64,000 nucleotides of DNA from positions 84,612 through 148,611 of the forward strand of contig NZ_DF820489.1 of NCBI RefSeq assembly GCF_000691805.2, given 5' to 3'. This DNA is from Weissella oryzae SG25 (lineage in GTDB: Bacteria > Bacillota > Bacilli > Lactobacillales > Lactobacillaceae). Shown in pieces: positions 1-7,508 of the stretch. The notes beneath the pieces are model-generated. The model saw only the letters and a list, made by a program, of their open reading frames with translations. It had not been told where the DNA came from and made no database searches. Every line of letters starts with the position of its first letter. Position 1 is the stretch's first letter. Made by a program: the position numbers and the translations under genes.

Positions 1-1107
1 TTTAGCTGGGGCATCGCCAACTTCAAAATTAGCATTGGTAATATGGTTTTGCGCTTTGTTTTCTTGTGCATCCGCGACGGCACGTTCAACAATTTCAACA
101 CCTAAGACCGCTTTCACCTTACTGGCAACCGTCAAACCAATTGTACCAATACCAGAATAAGCATCGATCACTGTGTCGCTTGGCTTCAACTCTGCTTTTT
201 GGGCCGCTAGCTCATACAAAACTTCTGTGGTCTGTGGATTAACTTGATAGAAAGAATTAGGCCCAATATTAAACTCAATTCCTAGCAAAGTATCACTAAT
301 TGAATTCTTTCCCCACAACGTTCGGTTATCTCCAGATAGCTGCGCATGTAATTTACGTGGATTATGATTCAAAATCAAGCTCTTTAAGCCAGGTACATTT
401 TTTACAATATCAGCCACAACCCCGGCTTCATTGGTAAAACTAGGGCTTTGAGTTACCAAAACCACCATAATTTCACCACTATAATAGCCACGACGTACCA
501 TGATATATCGGAACTCACCCTTATGCTCATCATCCATATAAACACTAATATGATGTTTATCTAAGACCTCTCGCACCAAACCAATCGTGCGATCAATCTC
601 TGGATCATTTACATAATAATCGTTTAATGGCACAATCTCGCCCCGCGTCCGTCGCCGAATAAAGCCAGTTAATAAATGTCCTTCAATGTATTGCAAGGGC
701 ACAATCGTTTTATTACGGTAGTGGTGCGGTTCATCCATCCCAATGGTTGGCGCAACTTCAACTTCAATCTGTTCTTTGGCATAAAGCCGTTTAATTTGCT
801 GGCGCTTTAAGGCTAATTGCCCGGCATAACTCATATTAATGTAGGGTGCGATCCCAACCTCTAACAGATAGGCATGATCAGAATCAATCCGATTTTTTGA
901 AGCCTTAATTACCTCAATTAACGTTGCTCGGCTAAAATAGCGATTCACTTGTGTTATTTCATAGCGAATTTCTTCACCTTCAAAGGCATTGGGTACCAAA
1001 ACTTCGTAGTCATTTAAATTAATTACTCCCTGACCCGAATACCTAACTTCTTCTACGGTGCCCACATACTGTTGATGTAACTTCACCGGTATCATTACTT
1101 TTTTCAC
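1..1107 (-). CDS. rlmD: 23S rRNA (uracil-C5)-methyltransferase, RlmD/RumA-like (3' end cut off)
   Basis: A TrmA/RumA-family SAM-dependent enzyme that methylates a uridine of 23S rRNA (U1939 in E. coli; Gram-positive RlmCD does two sites). The visible 369 codons cover an N-terminal TRAM-like domain (about residues 1-60) and the start of the Rossmann domain, with the SAM motif AYSGIGTIGL and the EIVERAV segment near residues 325-350. The catalytic Cys region lies beyond the window edge. I chose the GTG start at 1107 because GAGGAG sits 10 nt upstream; the nearby ATG is 22 nt from it. Family is clear; the exact target base is inferred. Confidence 0.9.
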   Translation of the reverse strand, partial: MKKVMIPVKLHQQYVGTVEEVRYSGQGVINLNDYEVLVPNAFEGEEIRYEITQVNRYFSRATLIEVIKASKNRIDSDHAYLLEVGIAPYINMSYAGQLALKRQQIKRLYAKEQIEVEVAPTIGMDEPHHYRNKTIVPLQYIEGHLLTGFIRRRTRGEIVPLNDYYVNDPEIDRTIGLVREVLDKHHISVYMDDEHKGEFRYIMVRRGYYSGEIMVVLVTQSPSFTNEAGVVADIVKNVPGLKSLILNHNPRKLHAQLSGDNRTLWGKNSISDTLLGIEFNIGPNSFYQVNPQTTEVLYELAAQKAELKPSDTVIDAYSGIGTIGLTVASKVKAVLGVEIVERAVADAQENKAQNHITNANFEVGDAPAK

Positions 1108-1492
1108 TAGGCTTTTACTCCTCACTGCTTGATTATTTTACTGACCTACTAAGCAGTATGCTATGTTTTTATTTCATTAGTTAATTAGTCTCGTACTATC
1201 CTACCACATAGTTATTATAGCAAAGTCACTAAAGTGTTTAGCGTTGACATAATCTTGCAGATTTAACCAGTTAAAACAATGATTTTACCTGACTTAAATC
1301 ACGATTGGTTTTGAGTTTAATCAGGCAAAGCCTTTACTTTCTAAATATACACATTTTATTTTAATCTATCATATAGTATCAAAAACTTGAAATTTAATGT
1401 AAAACGTTTTACAACATAGATATGGCTATTATAAATAGTTGCCAGGCCATCTAAATATACAGTAATATTTTACGTTACCCGGGGAGAATGAC
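1108..1492. other. intergenic region, AT-rich, promoter area of the next gene
   Basis: 385 bases between the divergent rlmD and a small plus-strand gene. Apart from the 16-bp palindrome listed separately, only AT-rich sequence is seen. No stable RNA or further coding frame with a Shine-Dalgarno was found. Confidence 0.5.
1398..1413. promoter_or_regulatory. LacI/CcpA-type operator-like palindrome
   Basis: TGTAAAACGTTTTACA is a perfect 16-bp palindrome with a central CG, as in LacI-family operators and cre sites. It is one or two bases longer than the standard cre, so a LacI-type regulator other than CcpA is equally possible. It lies about 80 bp upstream of the gene at 1493. Confidence 0.45.
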
Positions 1493-1696
1493 ATGGTAAA
1501 AGAACTAAAAACTGACGCGACTGTCCGTCGTGCTGTCAATAATTATTATCGTAAGCTAACGGCTTATGACCGTACTAAACAACAATCACACACTTTTGTT
1601 CGTAAACATGCTCACTTAGAAGATATTGAAGAATTAATCAGACTATACAATGAAGCTCATAATAGTGACTTGGAATTATTGAATATTAATGATTAG
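1493..1696 (+). CDS. small hypothetical protein (67 aa)
   Basis: A charged, mainly helical 67-residue protein with no membrane segment and no motif I recognise. GGGGAG lies 6 nt before the ATG. A LacI/cre-like palindrome lies upstream, so expression may depend on carbon source. It stands alone and no function can be given. Confidence 0.6.
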   Translation: MVKELKTDATVRRAVNNYYRKLTAYDRTKQQSHTFVRKHAHLEDIEELIRLYNEAHNSDLELLNIND

Positions 1697-1851
1697 TTTT
1701 TTATTGATAAAATCTTTTCATCTGCCAATTTTGACGCCCAAGAGACTAATGTAAGCGCTTATTCACATTAAAATCACATTTATGTGCTAAGTTAAAATTA
1801 GGCTTTAAAAATACAACCACCATTACTTTCTTAGTCTAAAAGGAGTTAGCA

Positions 1852-2052
1852 ATGAGTAAATGGAGCATCTTTGGCTATTTTTTTATCATGTTATCTAACA
1901 TTGCCGGCGTCCTCTCGATACTATCTTCTGGGGATGCATATAGTATTAACTACAGTTTTATTATGGCCATTACGATGGTTATCATGTTATTCTTAGCTCT
2001 ACTCTTATTTTTAAAAAGTAGTAATGCTTCTTATATTGAAATAGAGCATTAA
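1852..2052 (+). CDS. small membrane protein (66 aa)
   Basis: Two hydrophobic segments (about residues 5-25 and 37-55) predict a two-helix membrane protein with a short polar tail. AAGGAG is 7 nt from the ATG. It lies ahead of a DUF805 membrane protein gene and may be co-transcribed with it. Function unknown. Confidence 0.6.
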   Translation: MSKWSIFGYFFIMLSNIAGVLSILSSGDAYSINYSFIMAITMVIMLFLALLLFLKSSNASYIEIEH

Positions 2053-2104
2053 ATTAACTGTTAGCCCATTTTTATGTTGTGGGTTACTTTTGTGGAGGCA
2101 AATA

Positions 2105-2470
2105 ATGTTTGCATCGTATAAACGTTTTTGGATTAATATTTTTAACTTTTCTGGTGTATCTAATCGGGCTGACTATTGGTGGCCGATTATCATCAACTAC
2201 ATTATCGGCGGTGTAATAATCGCTATCGTACAGGCAAGTATTGGCCATTCAATTGATAACATTTACACCATTGGTGACCTATCAATCGCTTGGGAACGTA
2301 ATCTAATTGTTTTAATCGTCTGGATTGCAACTTTATCGGTTCGTTTCCGTCGGCTACATGACACTAACCGGACTGGTTGGTGGGTTCTACTAGACCTAAT
2401 TCCAGTTGTTGGTACAATTTGGTTTTTCATACTAATGGTCCTACCTTCCAAGCCAAATCGCTGGCAATAA
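2105..2470 (+). CDS. DUF805 family membrane protein
   Basis: 121 residues with the DUF805 layout: an aromatic N-terminus with F-x-G-x-x-x-R-x-D-Y-W-W, a first TM, a second TM ending in the signature RFRRLHDTNRTGWW, and a third TM before VLPS. The family (YhaH-type) consists of inner-membrane proteins of unknown role. A TTG at 2090 is also open, but GGAGG at 2094-2098 sits 6 nt before the ATG at 2105, which decides the start. Confidence 0.85.
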   Translation: MFASYKRFWINIFNFSGVSNRADYWWPIIINYIIGGVIIAIVQASIGHSIDNIYTIGDLSIAWERNLIVLIVWIATLSVRFRRLHDTNRTGWWVLLDLIPVVGTIWFFILMVLPSKPNRWQ

Positions 2471-2475
2471 TAACC

Positions 2476-2521
2476 ACAAAAAACCGCTGTAAGTATTAAT
2501 TATGCTTACAGCGGTTTTTGT
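2476..2521. terminator. bidirectional intrinsic terminator
   Basis: The arms AAAACCGCTGTAAG and CTTACAGCGGTTTT form a long hairpin with A/T tracts on both sides. It lies between the convergent DUF805 and nickel permease genes and can serve both. Confidence 0.85.
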
Positions 2522-2538
2522 AATGTCAATAAAATTCT

Positions 2539-3522
2539 TTAATTTAACTTAGCTGTTTGTACGCTTTTAGTAATAACATAAGCTAGCAACCATAAGACAA
2601 TAAAAGTACCCACTAAGATATAGCCAAATGAACTATAGTCAATATTTTGTAGTACGTTTAAAATCGAAATACTTGTTTTAAGTTTATCCGGTAAGAAATG
2701 AATTAACTCAGTCAGGCCAATCATCAAAGCCGAAAGTACCGAAACCGTTGTCACAATCAGATTGTAATACAATTTGCTATGTTCACTGGAGAAAGCCCAG
2801 CGATAAGCACCTGACATCATAACTGAATCGGTGGTATCCATCAAACACATTCCGGCTGCAAAAGAAATTGGTAAGACCAATACTGAGAGAAAATTGGTGT
2901 TAGCTGCAACTGCATTGGTTGAAAGGGTTAATAAAGCAATTTCTGTTGCTGTATCAAAGCCCAAGCCAAATAATAAACCAACAAAATACATTTGCCGAGC
3001 ATGCTCAACAAATTTAAAAACTGAACTAAAAATAAAAGTCAGCGGTCCATTCATTGTCGGTAGTGGACTTGTACCTGGCTTTTTTTGTCGCATGCGCTTA
3101 AGTAAATTAATCAATACGACCAAGTTAAAAATCGCAATTCCAATTAAAAAACCACCCGATACAATCGTACCGATAATACTTCCAGTACGTTCAAAAAAAG
3201 GCAACTTTTGACTCGCCCATTTAACCGAAACAGCAATCAAAATTGACATCAGTAAAACAATTGTTGAATGCCCTAGCGAGAAATAAAAACCGGTTCCCAT
3301 GGGGGCTTTATCCTGGTGCACTAATTTCCTAACAGTATTATCAATTGCTGCAATATGATCTGCATCAAAAGCGTGGCGCAAGCCTAAAGTATAGGCTAGA
3401 ATTGTTAAGCCCACAATTGTATGGTTACCTTTTATTTCCATTAAAATCAGCCCTAAAAAAAGGCCGTGCATAGCTAAAATAAAGCTATAATATCCCCATG
3501 ATTTTTTTATAAGTTTAGTCAT
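2539..3522 (-). CDS. nixA: nickel/cobalt high-affinity permease (NiCoT family)
   Basis: A 327-residue integral membrane protein of the HoxN/NixA secondary transporter family, which takes up Ni2+ or Co2+. It has the family signatures LRHAFDADHIAAIDN (metal-binding HX4DH helix II), FSLGHSTIVLLM, LFGLGFDTATE and GMCLMDTTDSVMM, each within predicted TM helices. Length is typical. AAGGATG lies upstream of the ATG. No urease or nickel enzyme gene is nearby, so the cofactor user is unknown. Ni versus Co preference cannot be told from the sequence. Confidence 0.92.
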   Translation of the reverse strand: MTKLIKKSWGYYSFILAMHGLFLGLILMEIKGNHTIVGLTILAYTLGLRHAFDADHIAAIDNTVRKLVHQDKAPMGTGFYFSLGHSTIVLLMSILIAVSVKWASQKLPFFERTGSIIGTIVSGGFLIGIAIFNLVVLINLLKRMRQKKPGTSPLPTMNGPLTFIFSSVFKFVEHARQMYFVGLLFGLGFDTATEIALLTLSTNAVAANTNFLSVLVLPISFAAGMCLMDTTDSVMMSGAYRWAFSSEHSKLYYNLIVTTVSVLSALMIGLTELIHFLPDKLKTSISILNVLQNIDYSSFGYILVGTFIVLWLLAYVITKSVQTAKLN

Positions 3523-3795
3523 TCTTTATAACCCATCCTTAACTAATAACTTCTTGCTAATAAATATAAAAGTCCTTAGTCAATAAAAACACGCAATATC
3601 TAGGCTACATTTGTTACGAACATTTACAAGGTAAAATATAATTCGCTAAATATAGGCTGACTTTATCAAACAATCTGTCATAAAAGCTTCGTAAAAGTTC
3701 AAAGCTGTTATGTTACTCTCCTATTAATAATATGTCGGATTAGCGATATAAAAGTTTCTGCAGTTTTATTACTCTTAATTCTATAAAGTCGTAAA

Positions 3796-3833
3796 CAAAA
3801 AGCCCTATCAGTTCAAATATGACTGATAGAGCT
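3796..3833 (-). terminator. terminator of the Fst-like toxin transcript
   Basis: On the minus strand AGCTCTATCAGT pairs with ACTGATAGGGCT and is followed by a T-run. It lies 18 bp past the toxin stop codon. Confidence 0.75.
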
Positions 3834-3850
3834 CGTTCAATAAATTAGGA

Positions 3851-3937
3851 CTAGTCCTTATCTATCCAACACTTGGCAATGTAGCTTATTAGGTTTACTG
3901 CTAAACCAGCTAACACTGCGATTATGAAGTTATGCAT
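3851..3937 (-). CDS. Fst/Ldr-type type I toxin peptide (28 aa)
   Basis: A 28-residue peptide with the Fst-family plan: MHNFIIAVLAGLAVN, one TM helix, then a charged tail with K-C-W-I-D-K-D. Family members insert in the membrane and are held in check by a small antisense RNA. The ATG at 3937 is preceded by GGAGG that sits inside the perfect hairpin ACTGGAGGTTTCCAGT (3940-3955), matching the known SD-sequestering stem of fst mRNAs. A terminator follows at 3796. The antisense RNA was not placed with certainty. Confidence 0.8.
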   Translation of the reverse strand: MHNFIIAVLAGLAVNLISYIAKCWIDKD

Positions 3938-3939
3938 AT

Positions 3940-4046
3940 ACTGGAAACCTCCAGTCTGTACCTATTTTTCGCCGTGGTACAAACTGAATCACACCACAAA
4001 TTAAACACAAAAAAAGCTATCCTCGGCGGCGAAACCAAGAATAGCT
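3940..4046 (-). ncRNA. 5' leader and candidate antitoxin RNA region of the toxin locus
   Basis: This stretch holds the SD-masking hairpin (3940-3955) and a second hairpin with terminator form (AGCTATTCTTGG at 4046-4035 with CCGAGGATAGCT at 4026-4015, then seven Ts on the minus strand). The octamer CGGCGAAA occurs here twice in opposite orientation, as expected of pairing repeats. A promoter at 4088-4116 would give either a short RNA of about 70 nt stopping at the second hairpin, or the long toxin mRNA. Which of the two is the antitoxin is inference. Confidence 0.5.
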
Positions 4047-4087
4047 TAGACATGCAGGTATTCCAGCATGCACAACTTCATGCTCAA

Positions 4088-4116
4088 ATTATAACACTCA
4101 ATTTATCATCTGTATA
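4088..4116 (-). promoter_or_regulatory. promoter of the toxin locus
   Basis: TATACA, 17 bp, TATAAT on the minus strand, upstream of the toxin leader. Confidence 0.55.
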
Positions 4117-4358
4117 TGTATATACAAATGTACTTACAGTTATACCCTTGCAAACCCTATAACCTTTTGTGTGCAACTATCTATAATTATATGCTGGGGT
4201 CTATTCAACCAAAAACAGCCAATGTATTCACTTCATTAGTAAACTTCTAGCACTCACAAAAATATAGCAAAAAATACACACTAAAATAAACAGTTACTTG
4301 ATTTTCGGTGACTTTTCATAACTTTCTATGACCTTTTGAAAATCTTGAAAACATCAGA

Positions 4359-4402
4359 AAACCCCGCCAGACTAGTGAAAACGCTAATCTGACGGGGTTT
4401 GA
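4359..4402 (-). terminator. terminator after tRNA-Asn
   Basis: ACCCCGTCAGATTAG pairs with CTAGTCTGGCGGGGT and is followed by T4 on the minus strand, 12 bp past the tRNA 3' end. Confidence 0.85.
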
Positions 4403-4414
4403 TAAAACTACTGA

Positions 4415-4486
4415 CTGCCCAGGTAGGATTCGAACCTACGACATTCGCATTAACAGTGCGGCGCTCTACCACTGAACTACTGAGCA
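4415..4486 (-). tRNA. tRNA-Asn (GTT)
   Basis: A cloverleaf with acceptor TGCTCAG/CTGGGCA, discriminator G and anticodon GTT. The CCA end is not encoded. It has its own promoter and terminator. Confidence 0.95.
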
Positions 4487-4504
4487 ATGAATTACCATGT
4501 ACTT

Positions 4505-4533
4505 ATATTATCATCATAATAAGAAAAATACAA
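4505..4533 (-). promoter_or_regulatory. tRNA-Asn promoter
   Basis: TTGTAT, 17 bp, TAATAT on the minus strand, about 20 bp before the tRNA. The rest of 4534-4744 is AT-rich, with an 11-bp pyrimidine tandem repeat at 4535-4560, and shows nothing else. Confidence 0.6.
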
Positions 4534-4745
4534 TCTTTTTCTTATCTTTTTCTTATCTTTTTTTAATATTATTTCAAGGATATTAAAAACAACTATTTTA
4601 ATGAAATGCTGTTTTATAGCAATCTATAGGCTATAATCATACTTATATTAATAAGATAATGCAGTTTTAAATATTTAGAATCAATTAACTTTGAACAATC
4701 CTCGTAATAAAGCTTATCATTATTTAATTTAACACATCTAATTAT

Positions 4746-4785
4746 AATTAAACCACCTAGTAAACATTGCTACTAGGTGGTTTAA
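4746..4785. terminator. bidirectional terminator
   Basis: ACCACCTAGTA and TACTAGGTGGT form a hairpin flanked by AT tracts on both sides, just after the DUF1048 operon. Confidence 0.8.
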
Positions 4786-4788
4786 TTT

Positions 4789-5115
4789 CTAACGATTTTT
4801 AAAATAATCATTTAAACGTTGGCGATACTTAGCCTGCCAATCATAGCGGTCCTCACCAATTAACTCATCAACAAAGGCTGCAACATCGTCCCCAACAATC
4901 ATCTTTACTGGTTTTTGCTCAGCTGCACCAAGCTCTAATAAATCAATTACATCATCAAAAAGGTGCCAATCTATCGTTCCCATTGTAAAAGCGTATGACT
5001 GAATTGCCTTAAAAGCATGAAAATAATCAGCCGGCAACTTTTCGGCTCGCTTTACCATTGCTCGGTACTCTTTTTTCTCATTTAACTGCTTAGTAAATGT
5101 ATTCATCAAATTCAT
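4789..5115 (-). CDS. DUF1048 family protein
   Basis: A 108-residue soluble helical protein of the DUF1048 family, usually found beside PadR regulators. Visible family pattern: RAEKLPADYFHAFKAIQSY, a central DxxxDLLELGAAE helix, and VGDDVAAFVDELI near the C-terminus. It is a paralogue of the gene just upstream, with which it overlaps by ATGA; AGGAG lies 7 nt before the ATG. Function unknown; it is the last gene of a PadR operon. Confidence 0.85.
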   Translation of the reverse strand: MNLMNTFTKQLNEKKEYRAMVKRAEKLPADYFHAFKAIQSYAFTMGTIDWHLFDDVIDLLELGAAEQKPVKMIVGDDVAAFVDELIGEDRYDWQAKYRQRLNDYFKNR

Positions 5116-5468
5116 TTTTTATCTCCTGATTTAATTTTACGATTCAAACGCTCCCGGTACTTATGCTCCCAAGATTTACCGCTGTCCCCACTAGCAATTA
5201 AGTCATCTAAAAAGGCTGCAACGTCTTTGCCAGCAACATCGGTTACTAACCGCTTCTCTGCTGCTAACTCCTCTAATAAATCAATTAAATTTTCAAAGAT
5301 GAATTTTTGGCTAGCCCAATCACTAGGTCCAACTGTAAAAAGATATTTTTTCAATACCTTGAAGTCTTGTTGATAATCTGCCGGTAACTTTTCTACTCGG
5401 GCAGTCATAATCCGCCAAGTTTCCTTTTCTTCTAAGCCAATTACTCGATCAATAATTCCTCTTGCCAT
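5112..5468 (-). CDS. DUF1048 family protein
   Basis: A 118-residue paralogue of the downstream gene, with RVEKLPADYQQDFKVLKKY, DLLEELAAEK and VAGKDVAAFLDDLI. The frame is open further upstream, but the start ATG at 5468 follows the padR stop directly and has AAGGGG at the right distance. The middle gene of a three-gene operon. Confidence 0.85.
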   Translation of the reverse strand: MARGIIDRVIGLEEKETWRIMTARVEKLPADYQQDFKVLKKYLFTVGPSDWASQKFIFENLIDLLEELAAEKRLVTDVAGKDVAAFLDDLIASGDSGKSWEHKYRERLNRKIKSGDKK

Positions 5469-5469
5469 C

Positions 5470-5793
5470 TTACTTTTCCCCTTTAAGCTTTGCCATTTGT
5501 TGTGCAATAAATTCCCAACGCTGCCAAAATATTGATAATTCCGCCTGCCCAGCTTGATTCAAGCTGTAAAACTTACGCATCGGACCAACTGCCGACTTAC
5601 GTTTAACAACGTCTACCAGTGCCTTCTTTTCAAGGCGAACTAAAATAGTGTAAACCGTCCCTTCAACAATATCATCAAAACCTGATGCTTGTAATGTCTG
5701 TGTTATTTCATAACCATAAGTTTCATGGCGGTTGATAATCTCTAAAATCATACCTTCTAAGATGCCCTTTAGCATTTCCGTAGTTCCTTGCAT
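5470..5793 (-). CDS. PadR-family transcriptional regulator
   Basis: 107 residues, the short PadR type: a winged helix over about residues 5-80 with the family pattern LKGILEGMILEII, YGYEITQTL, VEGTVYTILVRLEKKALV and RKFYSLN, then a short dimerisation helix. It probably represses its own operon: the promoter's -10 overlaps the palindrome ACTATATAGT. GGAGG is 9 nt from the ATG. The effector is unknown; PadR proteins often respond to phenolic acids, drugs or envelope stress. Confidence 0.9.
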   Translation of the reverse strand: MQGTTEMLKGILEGMILEIINRHETYGYEITQTLQASGFDDIVEGTVYTILVRLEKKALVDVVKRKSAVGPMRKFYSLNQAGQAELSIFWQRWEFIAQQMAKLKGEK

Positions 5794-5844
5794 TACTAAC
5801 GACCTCCATCATTAGCTACTTTGTGTTAATTAGTAGCCGTTGAC

Positions 5845-5876
5845 TATATAGTAAGACAGAGTACCCGAGAAGTCAA
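5845..5876 (-). promoter_or_regulatory. padR operon promoter with overlapping palindrome
   Basis: TTGACT (5876-5871), 17 bp, TACTAT (5853-5848) on the minus strand. The -10 lies in ACTATATAGT, a likely PadR operator. Confidence 0.6.
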
Positions 5877-5953
5877 GTCATTGAAAGCAACTTTTCCATT
5901 AAAAGGTAAAATTCATTGGCAGACATTGTTGTGGCAGATACTAATCACGTCTA

Positions 5954-5990
5954 TAAAAAAACACCTTTCAGCTCACTAGCCAAAAGGTGC
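5954..5990 (-). terminator. metK terminator
   Basis: CACCTTT and AAAGGTG arms with a 14-base loop, then seven Ts on the minus strand. Confidence 0.8.
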
Positions 5991-6004
5991 TTAAATGTTT
6001 TAAT

Positions 6005-7204
6005 CTATCCTAATTTACCAAAATAAGCTTTCAACTCATCAACCTTGTCCAAACGCTCCCATGGCAAGTCTAATTCAGGGCGACCAAAGTGACCGTAGGC
6101 AGCAGTTGCTTCATAGCGAGGCTTACGTAAATCTAAGTCTTCGATAATTCCAGCTGGTCGTAATTCAAACAAATCACGAATTGCTTCAGTTAGTTGGTCA
6201 TCAGACACCCGACCAGTACCAAATGTGTTTACGTTAACTGAAACTGGGTGGGCCACACCAATTGCATAAGCAACTTGGATTTCAGCCTTGTCAGCCAAAC
6301 CAGCTGCCACAATGTTCTTAGCGATGTGACGAGTAGCGTAGGCAGCCGAACGGTCAACCTTAGTTGCGTCCTTACCTGAAAAGGCACCACCACCATGACG
6401 GGCATAACCACCATAAGTATCAACGATAATCTTACGACCAGTCATTCCAGCATCACCCTTTGGACCACCGATAACGAAGCGACCAGTTGGGTTAATGTAA
6501 TACTTTGTATCAGCATCTACCATTTCAGCTGGCAAGATTTCATCCAAAATATGGGCACGTACATCTTTACGTAATTGTTCAAGCGTTACATTGTCGCGGT
6601 GTTGGGTTGATAAAACAACTGCATCAATCCGCTTTGGCTCGTCATGCTCGTCCAATTCAACCGTTACCTGCGCCTTCGCATCAGGCAATAGGTAAGCCAA
6701 TTCACCTGTCCGACGTAACTCAGCTTGCTTTTTAACCAATTTGTGTGACAAAACAACTGATAATGGCAAGTATTCGTCAGTTTCGTTGGTGGCAAAACCG
6801 AACATCAAACCTTGATCCCCAGCCCCAATCTCATCTAGTGGATCAACGCCACCTTCTTCACGTTGTTCAATCGCTGAATTAACTCCCTGCGCAATATCAG
6901 GTGACTGTTCATCAATCGTCAAACCAACGTGCACATCAGAAGCTAGGAAACCAGCATCTGGATCATCGTAACCAATTCTTGCCAAGGTCTTACGGATAAT
7001 TTCATCCATATTAACATAAGCGCTGGTTGAAATTTCACCAAAAACATTTACGTAACCAGTTGTCACTGAGGTCTCAATTGCTGTATGGGCCATTGGGTCC
7101 TTAGCCAAAATTGCGTCTAAAATTGCATCGGAAATCTGATCAGAAACCTTATCTGGGTGCCCCTCGGAAACTGATTCTGATGTAAACAAACGTTTCTCTA
7201 CCAT
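6005..7204 (-). CDS. metK: S-adenosylmethionine synthase
   Basis: Makes SAM from methionine and ATP in the cytosol. 399 residues, the usual length, with [20 protein letters not shown] at the N-terminus, [10 protein letters not shown] (methionine/ATP site) near residue 126, and the glycine-rich P-loop-like [19 protein letters not shown] near residues 270-290. A SAM-I leader lies upstream, so SAM should shut off its own synthesis by premature termination. GAGGAG precedes the ATG. It stands alone. Confidence 0.98.
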   Translation of the reverse strand: MVEKRLFTSESVSEGHPDKVSDQISDAILDAILAKDPMAHTAIETSVTTGYVNVFGEISTSAYVNMDEIIRKTLARIGYDDPDAGFLASDVHVGLTIDEQSPDIAQGVNSAIEQREEGGVDPLDEIGAGDQGLMFGFATNETDEYLPLSVVLSHKLVKKQAELRRTGELAYLLPDAKAQVTVELDEHDEPKRIDAVVLSTQHRDNVTLEQLRKDVRAHILDEILPAEMVDADTKYYINPTGRFVIGGPKGDAGMTGRKIIVDTYGGYARHGGGAFSGKDATKVDRSAAYATRHIAKNIVAAGLADKAEIQVAYAIGVAHPVSVNVNTFGTGRVSDDQLTEAIRDLFELRPAGIIEDLDLRKPRYEATAAYGHFGRPELDLPWERLDKVDELKAYFGKLG

Positions 7205-7241
7205 AGTATATCTAAACTCCTCATTTCTATTGAATTAAGCA

Positions 7242-7288
7242 AATAAAAAACCAATATATCTCCATCCCTGGTGACATATTGGTTTTGC
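7242..7288 (-). terminator. attenuator terminator of the metK leader
   Basis: AAAACCAATAT and ATATTGGTTTT form the stem, followed by T-run, between the SAM-I aptamer and metK. Its 5' arm (AATATG) can instead pair with CATATT just after the aptamer, giving an antiterminator. Confidence 0.85.
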
Positions 7289-7296
7289 CTAATATG

Positions 7297-7389
7297 CCTA
7301 TCTGCTAGAAAGTACCACATCGCCTTAATAACTTAAGGTAAGTTGGTGTCAGATCATCGGGTCTAGTCCCTCGCTGAACTCTGGATAGG
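7297..7389 (-). promoter_or_regulatory. SAM-I (S-box) riboswitch
   Basis: P1 is CCTATC/GATAGG. It is followed by the kink-turn AGAG, P2 TCAG/CTGA, the conserved GAGGGACTAGACCCGATGA (P3 region), ACC...GGT with an inner CCTTAA/TTAAGG hairpin (P4), and TACTTTCTAGCA before the 3' P1 strand. These match the order and core bases of the S-box consensus. The terminator downstream makes it a transcriptional off-switch for metK. No SMK box, the usual metK control in many Lactobacillales, was seen. Confidence 0.85.
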
Positions 7390-7435
7390 AAATCTATATT
7401 AATTTTTTAATTGCGTAATTTAAAGTACCTAAACA

Positions 7436-7463
7436 ATTCTATCATATTCTAAATTACTGACAA
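7436..7463 (-). promoter_or_regulatory. metK promoter
   Basis: TTGTCA, 16 bp, TAGAAT on the minus strand, about 50 bp upstream of the aptamer. Confidence 0.5.
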
Positions 7464-7508
7464 GCTTTTTATTTTGACAAAAGCAACCTACTTGGTACGT
7501 CTAAGATT

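Noticed and set aside
3932..4162. Plus-strand 76-codon frame
   Set aside because: It runs antisense over the toxin leader and its hairpins, has no SD, and the 28-residue minus-strand toxin explains the region better.
7205..7400. SMK-box as the metK control
   Set aside because: The sequence does not fit that short aptamer; all S-box core elements and a separate terminator are present.
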